From positions 808,501 to 872,500 of the forward strand of contig BLAL01000053.1 of NCBI GenBank assembly GCA_015698045.1: a DNA stretch of 64,000 nucleotides, given 5' to 3'. This DNA comes from Rhizophagus clarus (lineage: Eukaryota; Glomeromycota; Glomeromycetes; Glomerales; Glomeraceae). Below are positions 1-11,255 of the stretch, piece after piece (within the stretch, counting starts at the first letter, position 1; the number at the start of each line of letters is the position of its first letter). The position numbers and the translations under genes are program-made. The notes under the pieces were generated by a model. That model was not told the origin of the DNA, did no database searches, and was given only the letters and a program-made list of their open reading frames with translations.

Positions 1-304
1 AAAAAAATAATAATAAAAACAAATGAAAAAGCCTAGAATTTTGTTAAGAATCTGATATTTACCAAAATAATAGATAATGACGGCTTTTTAAAGGGGCTTA
101 CATAGATAAATTGATTTCATTCCATTATAGTAAACCCGGATAAAGTTTAAAACACTGTCACTTATAGTATCACGTGAATCTCAGTTCCCGTTAATCCGGA
201 ATTTACCCGTGCCCGTGTAATCGGCATTAGTTGTATCCATTTTTCTTTTAAGATGTTCACGAAACATAATGCACATCCTATTTTTTATTGCATCGATAGG
301 AAAA

Positions 305-386
305 GGATCTGGGATATTAGTTAAACCGATTAAAAGATTTTATCTGTAAGAAATCGATCACTATAGAAAAAATGTTTATATAAAGG
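305..386 (+). promoter_or_regulatory. Core promoter block of UGT copy 1
   Basis: A block shared with the other copies: GGGATATTAGTTAAACCG, then an ATCGATCACTATAGAAA box, then a TATA box TATATAAAGG at 377-386, about 65 bp before the ATG. The same order and spacing is seen before copies 2-4, which supports function. Upstream sequence (1-304) holds no gene; it resembles 7090-7390 before copy 2, so the duplicated unit extends past the left edge. Confidence 0.7.
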
Positions 387-450
387 ACTTTTCAACTTTG
401 TGAATTTGATTTAATATTAAAAATATCAAAATCAAAGATATCATTAAAAT

Positions 451-2494
451 ATGTTTAATAAAAACTTTATTTTCTTATTGTCGATACTCTTTCTGTTATT
501 AATTCAAGTTCACGTTAATGCTGTGACGCATAATTATGTTCCTAGGAATATTGATATAGAGCGTTCGCCTAAAAATATTTTGGTCGGTTCTCTATTTGGA
601 GGAAGAAGTCATGTTAAACCAATGTTAGATGTCACTACTATTTTGGCTGAAAGAGGTCACAATGTAAGATTGATTTTTTTTTTTTTTATTTCCAGTACGA
701 TCATATCCTAATATTCTAAACTTGTTCCCGTTTATAATTTCAACAATGCATAGGTAATTTTATTAACAACGGGAAAATATGAACCATCATCAGAATATCC
801 AGGTTTAAAACAAATTACATTGGGTCCTAAACTGGATCCCAAAAATCATGATATAAATATTCATAGCGACGTTGATTTTAGAGCAATGGCACAACTTATG
901 GGAATCACCCTGAATACTTATAATGAAACTTATGAAAAGTTTAAGAATGCTGCTAAAGAATATAACATTGATTTATTCTTTTGTGATTTTATGGGAAATC
1001 ATGCTTGTATAGATATCGCTCATAACTTGAAGAAACCTGTCGTTGGGTTTACTTCATTTATTCAATGTAATTATAATAACTAAATTCCTTTTTTTCAAGA
1101 TACAGCATACAGTATGTAACACAAATCAATTGACAAAAAAAAAATTTTTTTATTTGTTAGTTGTTGATCCAAAACCATATAAAAGTGATCCGTTTTTCGG
1201 CTGTAATGCTATTTCATTAGAAAATGAATCATTTTTTGAAAGATTTAAGTGTTCTTTGATACGACCTTTGGAAAAAGCTTATGTATATTGGTCTCCTGGA
1301 CGTCAATTAAATAACATAAGAAATCAAATGAACATAAAAGCAGCATCGGAAAATCTGTCAAAACTTTCCTTAGCTTTGATCGATACTTTCTTCGGTTTTG
1401 AGGTAATTTATATTATAATAAATAAGAATATAATTTTAAATTGATAAAATTATCTCTAATTAAAATAATTATCATGTTTTATTTTATAGTTGCCGCAAAC
1501 CTTACCACCAAATGTTCAGGTAATTAATGATCCGTTTATTCAATCCATAGAAATCATTTTAATTTACTAGATTACATTACTACTAAAATGAAATTTAATA
1601 AATTACAAAAATTAAAATTTCTCATTTTTTTTATATTAATAGGAAATTGGACCAGTATTATCAGAAGAATATCCTCCACTTACGCCTGAACTCTCTGACT
1701 TTATAAATTCACACAAACGAGTTATATATGTTGCTTTTGGTACACGTTTCTTCACAACCACGGAGAATAACAACAAAATTTTACAATCACTTGTTGAAGT
1801 AATCAACAAAAAATTAGTTGATGGTGTAATTTGGGCATTGTCTGAAACATCAAAGGATGATTTCTATCCTACATTAAACTTAACCGATGGTACACAGTTA
1901 CAAACTTTGCCAGTCTTAAATAATAAACATCCACATATTCATATTACAAAGTTTGCACCACAATTCGCTGTACTTAATCACACAAATACGAAATTATTTT
2001 TTAGCCATGGCGGCGCAGGAAGTGTTCACGAATCTCTTTATACTGGAACTCCTATGTTAGTATTACCTCTTGGTGGTGATCAGAGGGGCAACGCTCAAAG
2101 ATTAAAAACAGCCGGTGTAGCATTATCATTAAATAAATATTCCTTGGACGTTAATGATATTGTAAATAAAATAGATTCCTTATTAAAAGATGAACATGTA
2201 AAGAAGAATTCAGAAAGAATGAAATTTCTAGCCAGAATCAATAGTAAAAGAAAATATAGAGCTGCTGATTTAGTTGAATATATTTTATATAGTGATAGTT
2301 TATTAGATGAGAATGTTGATGATACCTTTTTAAAAGAATGGGTTCCCGCTGAATCTAGAATGGGATTTATTAAAGCAAATAATCTTGACATTTATATTAC
2401 TTTAATAGGCTTTATTCTTACATTTATTGGAGGAATTACGTTCAAATTGATTCTACAAAGTTCGTCCGTTAAAATTAAATCAAAAAAAGCATAA
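451..2494 (+). CDS. UDP-glycosyltransferase copy 1 (clade A)
   Basis: Five exons: 451-663, 754-1066, 1161-1402, 1490-1519, 1643-2494; 549 aa with all frames joining. It should transfer a sugar from a UDP-sugar to a small lipophilic acceptor (family GT1) inside the ER. Residues 1-24 are a signal peptide. The N-terminal half has GGRSH (H54, the expected catalytic base) and LFFCD (D149, its partner). The microexon (257-266) encodes LPQTLPPNVQ, the interdomain linker. The UGT signature spans about 370-413, with SHGG and a terminal GGDQ that bind the UDP-sugar. A membrane helix lies at about 515-537, and the tail KIKSKKA fits a KxKxx ER-retrieval signal. Family length is usual (500-550). Acceptor and sugar cannot be read from sequence. 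The ATG was chosen because it opens the signal peptide and follows the TATA box. Confidence 0.94.
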
Positions 2495-2935
2495 CGTTCA
2501 GTATTTTACTATAGTTATTAATTAATTAATATATAGTTTATTAGCAAAAAAGCATGTTGTTTTAGGCTTTAATTTTTTTTTTTTTTTTAAGACTTATTAT
2601 TGGATAGAAAAAAATTAAACGCATTGCAAATAAAAAAGCATTTTATTCATTTTTCTTCTTTTTTTTGATACAATATATAATATTATAAACGATTCGTAAG
2701 TTTTATTATCAAATATCAAGTATTCACAGAGACGTGTCTTATTCTATAAAAGTCAATTAATCATCGATCAATTCAATTAATTTACACCGGACTTCGTGAT
2801 TCAACTAAACGTGATCGACAATAAAATTTATCAAAGAAATTGTTGATTATTAGTTACATTTTTAAAGCACCTAACAAATTATCTGAGACATTTTTTGCAC
2901 CGAAATTGAAGATCATCCTGAAATGCATTAATTTT

Positions 2936-3640
2936 TTCTTAAAATGAAAAATTGGGCGTATTTTTTAATCTAACCAAAATTCCAAATAATTTTATATATT
3001 GTTAGTATAGTGAAACTAACGTTTTTTGAATTTTTTTCCGTTAGAAATGGGAATCACTTTCTATTTGTGTTTGAAATTTTTCTCTTTTCATAAAAATGAA
3101 AAATTCAAAAAACAGGAAAAAAAAATGACCACCTTCCGTTTTTGATTTGAAATTTTCTTTTGTAAAAATGAAAAATTCGAAAAGACTTTAAAAATGGCGA
3201 TCTACATAAAAATGAAAGGTTATATTTGAAATTTGAAAATTATCAAAATAAAAATGGAAAATACTTCCCATTTTTGATTTATTTATTTTTTCTCTTTCAT
3301 AATAATAAGAATGGAGTTGTATCTAAATAAAATTCAAAAAGAATATCAAAATACCTATTTTTTTAATTTAAAACTCTCTTCTCATAAGAATAAAATTGAT
3401 AAAATAAAATCGAAATCACTTTCTATTTTTATTTATTTTTTTCTCGTCTTAAAAAAAATAAAAAAATGAACACTTCCTATTTTTGATTTAAAATTTTTCT
3501 CTTTTGTAAGAATAAAAAAATCAAAAAAAATTATCAAAAAATAATAATAAAATATAATAAAATATCTTTCACAAGAAAATGGTTGTAACTAAAATTCCAA
3601 AACATTTCTTTTTTGTAAAAAATAAAATCGACAGTTACAA
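2936..3640. repeat. Degenerate minisatellite, roughly 80-100 bp period
   Basis: A block resembling CTTCCTATTTTTGATTTGAA ... CTCTTTTCATAAGAATGAAA recurs about seven times with heavy drift. No open frame survives it. It looks like an old tandem repeat in non-coding DNA. Confidence 0.55.
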
Positions 3641-3711
3641 TTAAATCCTACAACTGGTATTCTGTCTCTTTGTTTTCAACAGATTCGTGTCTTTGTAAGA
3701 GATTTACATTA

Positions 3712-3772
3712 ATACTGAAATGTCATATGCTTTTTTTTTTTTTTTTTTTTTACTATACTGAAATGTCATATG
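3712..3772 (-). mobile_element. Poly-T tract flanked by a perfect 18-bp direct repeat
   Basis: ATACTGAAATGTCATATG occurs at 3712-3729 and again at 3755-3772, separated only by C, about 21 T and ACT. An A-tail flanked by a long target duplication is the footprint of target-primed reverse transcription; here almost nothing but the tail is left, so the retroposon would be extremely 5'-truncated and on the minus strand. Slippage cannot explain the 18-bp non-simple repeat. Confidence 0.6.
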
Positions 3773-4944
3773 AATAATATAAAAATCTTCATAAAAATAT
3801 AATGGCAGCCGCCATTTTACCTAGTAAGTTAACAATCTTCATAGATATATTTTCTGGATCATCATTTAACGCTATTATATCAGCAATTAAAATCTACACT
3901 AGTTAAATCATTTTTTAAGTATTTAGTATTCATTAGTAACAATCTCTAAAATCTTTACAAATAGTTGTTTTGGCTTGGCTTTAATGTTAGAAGTTCTATT
4001 AGATTAATTAGATTGTTCATATCACAAAGAAGTTTTATAATAACATATACTACAAGTTTAAATTGTCATGTATTTTCAGCTTCTAGGGTGAACTTCCCCA
4101 ACATTTTTTGCATTTTGTAATTAAAGTGAAAAGCTGTACATAACTGTTTGATCCACACAATCACGAATTAAGTTAAATCATGTGATATATGATGATCACA
4201 AGTTACGCAGAATTTTTAATTGTTTACAATCGTTTAATTTTTCGATCTTTGATCATTAACCAGCAAATAAATTCATATTTTACATTTATAAAAGACTGAA
4301 TCAACCAAAAACATAAACTCAAAGAGAAATAAATAAATAAATTAATCCAAATAAAAGACAAAGGATAAAGAAACTAATGAAGAAAAAGATAAAGATTCAA
4401 GATTTTTAAAATGCTTGTAGTAACTGTTCGCTAAGCGCACTAAATGAGAGATTGAATCAATTAAAGCAAATTACAAAAAGAATCGCTAAGCTCAAAGTAA
4501 AAATATATGATAAGATAAAAATGAGCAAATTTCGATAGTACCAATAGGATATCCCTCTTCAATCTGATCGTATTCGACATTCTCTATAATGACTGGCTTA
4601 TTATGATAATAACAAGAATAAATAATTTCAGTTCCATTTAATTAAAATCACGTAATGTTTGTTATGGCGATAGCTGAAGGCTTCCAGCTCCCCTTCCAGC
4701 AATAATTCTATTTCTTATTGCAGTCTTGTAATTAATGTAATTAATTGATTGAAAAGTTTTTGATCGACAATGATTAATTGGTGAATCCATTGACAAACGA
4801 TTATTAATCGTTAAAGTCAATCAATTAATCGATCATTAATTTTTGAGCCAATTAAAATTCCCTAATTTCGCAGTCAATGATCGGCGATATGTTCGCATGT
4901 ATGCAAAAGATAATTGTCATTCTTATTTTTCTATTAGAGTTTGT

Positions 4945-5143
4945 GAATATCCACAGATATTCGGATATCCGGATTCAACGGACAAAGATATCCGGATAAT
5001 TCAACAGATATCTATGATATTACCTTTTTTGGAAGCTTATATTACACAAACTCTTAAAAGGAACGTTTTAGAATATCCGGGTAATATCCGTATTATATCT
5101 GATAAATTAGCTGGATATCCGGATAATTGAATTCTACTTTCGA
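4945..5143. repeat. GGATATCCGGATAA iteron cluster, probable small insertion
   Basis: GATATCCGGAT-type palindromic words recur from 4945 to 5130. Outside it, CATTCTTATTT and TTCGATAT flank the cluster; in unit 2 (10270-10285) these flanks are adjacent, so the cluster is extra sequence in unit 1. Its ends (TAGAGTTTGTGAATATCC and, reversed, TAGAATTCAATTATCCGG) look like weak inverted repeats, with imperfect 8-bp flanking similarity. An ATG-less frame of 95 codons crosses it but is made of the repeat. Confidence 0.45.
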
Positions 5144-5483
5144 TATGATTATTTTTTTTTATTCAAATAAAAATTAATATTTATACTATTGTGTCGAAAA
5201 ATTATTTTCGAAATTTTGTTTTCCAATATTTGATCCTTCTCGGAAAATGGCACTTTGAATTTGAGGTGAAGCAAATAAGATTAAAAAAAAATTTTTTTTT
5301 TTCTTTTTAATTAAATTTTATTATTGCATATTAAGTTTATTACTACGTGTGCCAACTTTCATAATGTGGATCAAAAAACGCCTATTCTCTAGGAGAAACT
5401 AGTGGTGAAGCAGTAAAGTATGATATATTCAATATGAATTCAATATATTGTAATTTTACTTAGTAATTCATCAAAATATAACA

Positions 5484-6602
5484 TCGTCAAAGAATAGTAC
5501 AGTATACTTATCGTTATCTGTTATTCTAACTTTCAGTGATGGGCAAATGACCAGGTCATTTGTCCATTTTGAGATGACCCCTGAATGACCTTTGAATGAC
5601 CTAGTCATTAGGGTCATTTGTCATTTGAGTCATTTAAAATTAATGCTTTATAATTTAGGCCAGGTTTATGATTCCGACTAGAATTATGAATTTATAGTAT
5701 CACATGAAAATTTTTATCCATAAAATATTGAAATTGTATTGGTCAGAATTATGACGTAATTTTTAAATGACTAGGTCATTTGTCATTTAACGTTGAAATG
5801 ACCCAAATGACACGTGACCAGTCATTTGGGTCATTTGAGGTCATTTGGGTCACTGGCCAACACTGCTAACTTTATAGATTTAGCATAAATGTATCTTATC
5901 ATGTAGCTATTGATATTATACTTTACGAAAATATTGAGATTAACGACAAACTCTCTCAACTGTTTAACGAAGCAATTATCAAAATTATTATTAATAACGT
6001 AATTTAGCATTAATTGAAACATCAAAGAATAGCTATTCTTCGATATTAAATTTATTTAATGTTTCACATGTTTAAACATTCGGTTTTCAATCCTAAATAA
6101 TGAATCTGCATATCCAAATTTCAAAATTTGCACCACAATTTGTTGAAATTATTTGAGGTGTAGGAAGTATTTTTATACTGGTACGGAACATGTTAGTTTT
6201 ATATTTTAGTGCTGATCAAATAGGTAATACTGATAAATCAACTGGTGTGGCAGATAGATTAAATTTTTTTTGTTTTCGTCTTTAATAGAAAATCCATTTT
6301 ATTTATAATATCTTTTAACGTCGTAAGTAAAAGAGAATGAAAATTTTAACCAAAATTAACGGTAAGAGAAAACATAAAGCAACTGATTCAATTGAATGTA
6401 TTTCTGTATATAACAGTATTCTTAAATCAAGGATTCCTGCTGATTTTAGAGTGGACTCATTAAAAGAAATAATTATGACGTTTATGAGGCTTTATACTAG
6501 GCATTCTTTGAATTATTGGAGGAATTTTATATTAATTTTATGGGTTACTATTTAAATCATTTAGGTTTACTATTTTTAGTCAAAAATTAAAACAGAATAA
6601 TA
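5484..6602 (+). pseudogene. Decayed clade B UGT last exon (unit 1)
   Basis: Despite stops and indels, the order of clade B exon 5 words is kept: GAATAGTACAGTATACTTA near the exon start, ACATCAAAGAATAGCTATTC (compare copy 7 ACATCAAAAGATAGTTATTC), CCTAAATAATGAATCTGCAT, GTGCTGATCAAATAGGTAAT, GATTCCTGCTGATTTTAG, ATTGGAGGAATTTTATATTA, and a terminal CAAAAATTAAAACAGAATAA like copy 6. GADQ/GNADK-type words and the 3' end place it with copies 6 and 7, not with its clade A neighbours. A small transposon (5534-5865) interrupts it. No earlier exons were recognised. Confidence 0.8.
5526..5873. mobile_element. 332-bp hAT-like MITE with 8-bp target duplication
   Basis: The element 5534-5865 begins CAGTGATGGGCAAATGACC and ends GGTCACTGGCCAACACTG (CAGTG...CACTG termini). 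Its two halves are inverted arrays of AATGACC/GGTCATTT words. CTAACTTT flanks it on both sides (5526-5533, 5866-5873). The paralogous site in unit 2 (11987-11994, CTAATTTT) is empty. An 8-bp duplication with CAGTG ends is typical of the hAT superfamily; there is no transposase, so it is non-autonomous. Confidence 0.82.
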
Positions 6603-7390
6603 CTACATTATGTGTATATATATATATATATTTAGTTTAAAATATAAAAATTAATTAGATCGTTAGCGGATAAATCTACATCACGTAATCAAGAAAAAAA
6701 AATAAAATTTTCTTTTATGTTATTATTATAACTCGTTCGATTAATTATTTTATGTGTTCGTCGATTTAACGTAACAATTATACATAGGCTGAACCTTTTC
6801 CCGGTCGAAGTTGTTTACGTGTACCTTTCATCTATAATACGGACATTTCATTTTACCGACGTGAAAATTAACCGAATTCTATCATAATGATATGAAAATT
6901 ACATGACTTCGTTTTTATTGAATTACCGATTTACCGAAATAAACTTTTTTAGCTCTCCATAAATATATTTACTTCAAATAAAGTGTATATCAATTTTTTT
7001 TCTTTCTTTATCAATATTACAAATAATATTAATAAGCATAAAATATGTCATGTTCCGCTTCAACAAAAATTATCGTTATTCCTAAATAAAAATAAATGAA
7101 GAGGCCTTTGTTAAAAATCTGTGATCGTTACGGTTCATTCTATTAAACGTTAGTATGATAAATCCGGATATTTTTTATCATGAATTTAATTTTGTTCGTT
7201 AAAATGCGGTTCCGGTAAATCTCAGTTCCGTTAATCTGGAATTTATCCGTGCCGGTGTAATCGGCATTAGTTGTATCCATTTTTCTTATTGAGGAAAAGA
7301 AAAAATGTTCATGTATATATTTACGATAATAGTTCTACTTGTATTTAGAATAAATTATGCATATCTATTTTTTATTGCATTAATAGGAAA
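6603..7390. other. Spacer before UGT copy 2
   Basis: No gene seen. It contains a short TA run (6613-6632) and, from about 7090, sequence paralogous to 20-300 upstream of copy 1 (AATCTCAGTTCCGTTAATC and GTAATCGGCATTAGTTGTAT). Confidence 0.5.
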
Positions 7391-7473
7391 AGGATCTGGG
7401 ATATTGGTTAAACCGATTAAAAAATTTTTATCGTCTAAGAAATCGATCACTATAGAAAAAATGTTTATATAAG
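7391..7473 (+). promoter_or_regulatory. Core promoter block of UGT copy 2
   Basis: GGGATATTGGTTAAACCG, then AATCGATCACTATAGAAA, then TATA box TATATAAG at 7466-7473, 70 bp before the ATG. It is the closest match to the copy 1 promoter. Confidence 0.7.
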
Positions 7474-7543
7474 GGGCCTTTCATCTTTGTGAATTTGATT
7501 TAATATTAAAAATCAAAAATCAAATATATCATAAAATATCAAA

Positions 7544-9594
7544 ATGATTAATAAAAACTTTATTTTCTTATTGTCAATACTCTTTCTGTTATTAAATCAA
7601 GTTCACGTAAATGCTGTGACGCATAATTATGTTCCTAGGAATATTGATATAGAGCGTTCGCCTAAAAATATTTTGATCGGTTCTTATGTTGGAGGAAGAA
7701 GTCATCTTAAACCAATGTTAGATGTCACTACTATTTTGGCTGAAAGAGGTCACAATGTAAGATTGATTTTTTTTTTTATTTCCAGTACGATCATATCCTA
7801 ATATTCTAAACTTGCTCCCGTTTATAATTTCAACAATGCATAGGTAATTTTATTAACAATGGGAAAATATGAACCATCATCAGAATATCCAGGTTTAAAA
7901 CAAATTACATTAGGTCCTAAACTGAATTACAAAAATAATAAATTTATGAACATTTATGACGATGTTGATTTTAGAACAATGTCACAATTTATGGAACACA
8001 GCGTGAATGCTTATAATGAAACTTATGAAAAGTTTAAAAATGCTGCTAAAGAATATAACATTGATTTATTCTTTTGTGACGCTTTGGGAAATGATGCCTG
8101 TATAGATGTCGCTCATAACTTGAAGAAACCCGTCGTTGGTTTTACTTCATTTCTTCAATGTAATTATAATAACTAAATTCCTTTTTTCAGTATACAGCAT
8201 GCAATATATAACACAAATCAATTAACAAAAAAAAATTTTTTATTTGTTTAGTTATTGATCCAAAACCATATAAAAGTGATCCGTTTTTCGGCTGTAATGC
8301 TATTTCATTAGAAAATGAGTCATTTTTTGAAAGATTTAAGTGTTCTTTGATACGACCTTTAGAAAAAGCTTATGTGTTTCGGTCTTTTGGACGTCAATTA
8401 AATAACGTAAGAAACCAAATGAACATAAAGGAAGAATCGGAAAATCTGTCAAAACTTTCCTTAGCTTTGATCGATACTTTTTTCGGTTTTGAGGTAATTT
8501 ATATTAATAAATAAGAATATAATTAGTTTACAAGTTGAAAAAATATTCTCATTAAAATTAAAATAATATCATGTTTTATTTTATAGTTGCCGCAAACCTT
8601 ACCGCCAAATATTCAGGTAATTAATTATCCGTTTATTCAATCCATAGAAATCATTTTAATTCGTTATGTTACATTACTACTTAAACGAAATTTAAAACAT
8701 ATATATAAATTATTAACTTCCTTCGTTCTTTCAAATTAATAGGAAATTGGACCAGTATTATCAGATGAATATCCTCCACTTACACCTGAACTCTCTAATT
8801 TCATAGATTCACACAAACGAGTATTATATGTTGCTTTTGGTGGACGATTCGTTACAACCTCGGAAAATAACAACAAAATTTTACAATCATTTGTTGAAGT
8901 AATTAACAAAAAATTAGTTGATGGTGTAATTTGGGCATTGTCTGAAACATCAAAGGATGATTTCTACCCCACATTAAACTTAACCGATGGTACACAGATT
9001 CAAACTTTACAAATCTTAAATAATAAACATCCACATATTCATATTTCGAAGTTTGCACCACAATTCGCCGTACTTAATCACAGCAATACGAAATTATTTT
9101 TTAGCCATGGCGGCGCAGGGAGTGTTCACGAATCTCTTTATACTGGTACTCCTATGTTAGTATTACCTCTTGGTGGTGATCAGAGGGGCAACGCTCAAAG
9201 ATTAAAAACAGCCGGTGTAGCATTATCATTAAATAAATATTCCTTGGATGTTAATGATATTGTAAATAAAATAGATTCTTTATTAAATGATGAACATGTA
9301 AAGAAGAATTCAGAAAGAATGAAATTTCTAGCCAGAATCAATAGTAAAAGAAAATATAGAGCTGCGGATTTAATTGAATATGTTTTATATAGTGATAGTA
9401 TATTAGATGAGAATGTTGACGATACCTTCTTAAAAGAATGGGTTCCCGCTGAATCTAGAATGGGATTTATTAAAGCAAATAATCTTGACATTTATATTAC
9501 TTTAATAGGCTTTATTCTTACACTTATTGGAGGAATTATGTCCAAATTGATTCTACAAAGTTCGACCGTTAAAATTAAATCAAAAAAAGCATAA
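7544..9594 (+). CDS. UDP-glycosyltransferase copy 2 (clade A)
   Basis: Exons 7544-7756, 7844-8159, 8252-8493, 8587-8616, 8743-9594; 550 aa. It is the nearest relative of copy 1 in promoter, exon 1 and C-terminus, with the same signal peptide, GGRSH histidine, LFFCD aspartate, LPQTLPPN linker microexon, SHGG/GGDQ signature, membrane helix and KIKSKKA tail. In the middle of exon 5 it differs from copy 1 at about 14 sites over a stretch where copy 1 and copy 3 are identical (QIQTLQI here instead of QLQTLPV). Predicted role: ER-lumenal sugar transfer from UDP-sugar; acceptor unknown. Intact, with no broken frame or lost catalytic residue. Confidence 0.94.
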
Positions 9595-9599
9595 CGTTC

Positions 9600-10620
9600 A
9601 GAATTTCACTATATATATATATATATTAATATATAATCTATTAGCAAATAACCACTTTTTTTAGTTTTCAATTTTTTTTTAATAGACTTATTATTATAAA
9701 CGCATTACAAATAAAAAAGCATTTATTCTTTTTTTTGAGATATATTATAACAATTCATAAGTTTAATTATAAATATTACGTAATTCGGTTATTATCATCA
9801 TAGAATTGAATAATCAAATATCAAAGTATTTGCAACTACGTGTCTTATTCTATCGGAAGAGTGTAATGTTAACAATTAATTCCGCAGTCAATGATCGACT
9901 GCATGTTCGCATTAATTATGTAAAAGATAGTTGTCATTATACATGTAGCCGAAACTCCCAAAGGCCTGACCGAGGTTTCGGCATCTTCAGAATTCTCAAT
10001 ATGGCAATTTTAATTAATTGGAATTTAGCGAAACACTAGAGATTCTATTTTTATAGTTTCGGTACCTTTTGACAATATTTTTCCATGAAAATATGGGTTG
10101 ATGAACGGTCATGGGATTCAATCTATGCATTTGCAGATTAGAGTATAGGTCTTTGTACTTGGTTAAATTCAGAATCGGGTTTTCATCATTTTTTTGTTTA
10201 AATTACGTTTGAAAATTTGACCGAAAATCACGTGAAAAGGTTCTGGCTACAACCTACAAGTATAGTTGTCATTCTTATTTCGATATTAATATATATTTTA
10301 TTAGTGAATAATATTTTTTTTTCTATATTTTAATTTTTTTTTTGATTTATTGGATAGAAAGAATTAACATGTTACCAATAAAAAAGTATCTTATGAATCG
10401 TTTATATACATATATAATATATGCATGTATTTTTAAACAAAAAAAAAATTTGAATAACCTTTATCATAAATATTACGTATTCCGAAATCATCATAGAATG
10501 AAATAATCAAATACTTAAAGATCTTAAATAATTTTAATGTCTATTTCTTCTATCTACAGCATAAAATGACGTGTCAATCGTGTCACACCCTATTCTATCG
10601 GAAGAATGATTTGAGATTTT
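9600..10620. repeat. Duplicated 3' flank of unit 2
   Basis: The flank after copy 2 (TAATATATAATCTATTAGCA ... AATCATCATAG ... CTATTCTATCGGAAGA, about 9620-9870) appears again at about 10286-10615 with the same words in order. Each clade A unit has one such flank (about 2510-2755, 15410-15660, 20250-20535); only unit 2 has two. This marks a local tandem duplication. An inserted element (9939-10263) separates the two copies. Confidence 0.6.
9929..10273. mobile_element. 325-bp insertion with perfect 10-bp target duplication
   Basis: The element 9939-10263 starts ATACATGTAGCCGAAAC and ends CTACAAGTAT (inverted ATACnTGTAG). AGTTGTCATT flanks it on both sides. Paralogous empty sites are at about 4913-4922 (AATTGTCATT, unit 1) and 20692-20701 (AATTGTCATC, unit 4). 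Inside is a stem made by GCCGAAACTC and GAGGTTTCGGC. No coding capacity. A 10-bp duplication fits Mutator-like elements best, but the superfamily is uncertain. Confidence 0.75.
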
Positions 10621-10689
10621 CACAAGATAAATTTGACAACCTTCAAGTGATAGGTAGTACTGTAGTATATAAACTTAATGTTTCGAGCG

Positions 10690-11224
10690 AAACTGTTTTT
10701 TGATTGGCGAAATTCCGAAACAGAAACCTAGAAAAGGCATTCCGAAACTGGCGAAACCTGGCGAAATTTGCCCAAATTTCCGAAATTGGCGAAACTGGAC
10801 GAAATTTCCGTAACTTGGCGAAACCTCAAGTATATTAAAATTTAATTTAACTTCTAAATTTATCGGTAAAAAAAATAAAAATATAACGAATATTTTATTA
10901 TTATTATTAAACGATTTATCTTTGAATTTAAATCTATTAACATTTTATGTTATTTTTATTTACGATAATTTATTGTTTTGTGTTTATTTATTATATAGAA
11001 GTGGAAACGTACTACGTACATTTATTATTGGTCAAGACGGTTAAGTCATGTGATCTGCGATTTTTCACAAATTAACAAGAAAATAAATAAATTAAAACAT
11101 TACTTACTTATAATTAAAATTTTTAAATTTACATACTATTTATATTGAAAAACAATGAAAATAAAATGTAAACGCGTTATGTTTTCTTTTACATCTCGAG
11201 TAATGTAATTTAATTTATTTTTTA

Positions 11225-11255
<31 letters not shown>

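Larger units (their letters stand above)
2751..4842. other. Spacer segment absent from unit 2
   Basis: In unit 2 the conserved 3' flank (CTTATTCTATCGGAAGAG, about 9843) runs almost directly into GCAGTCAATGATCG (about 9885). In unit 1 the same two landmarks (about 2737 and 4871) are 2.1 kb apart. Similar sequence stands at both edges (AGTCAATTAATCATCGATCA and AGTCAATCAATTAATCGATC). No coding potential is seen; it holds a minisatellite and a poly-T insertion listed separately. It could be an insertion in unit 1 or a deletion in unit 2. Confidence 0.45.

Noticed and set aside
2095-2391. A 95-99 codon antisense frame that recurs in the last exon of every UGT copy
   Set aside because: It recurs because the sense exons are homologous. 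Its content is the complement of the conserved UGT codons, with no independent conservation signal or domain.
4843-5130. 95-codon frame
   Set aside because: It is composed of the GATATCCGGAT palindrome repeats and is absent from the paralogous unit.
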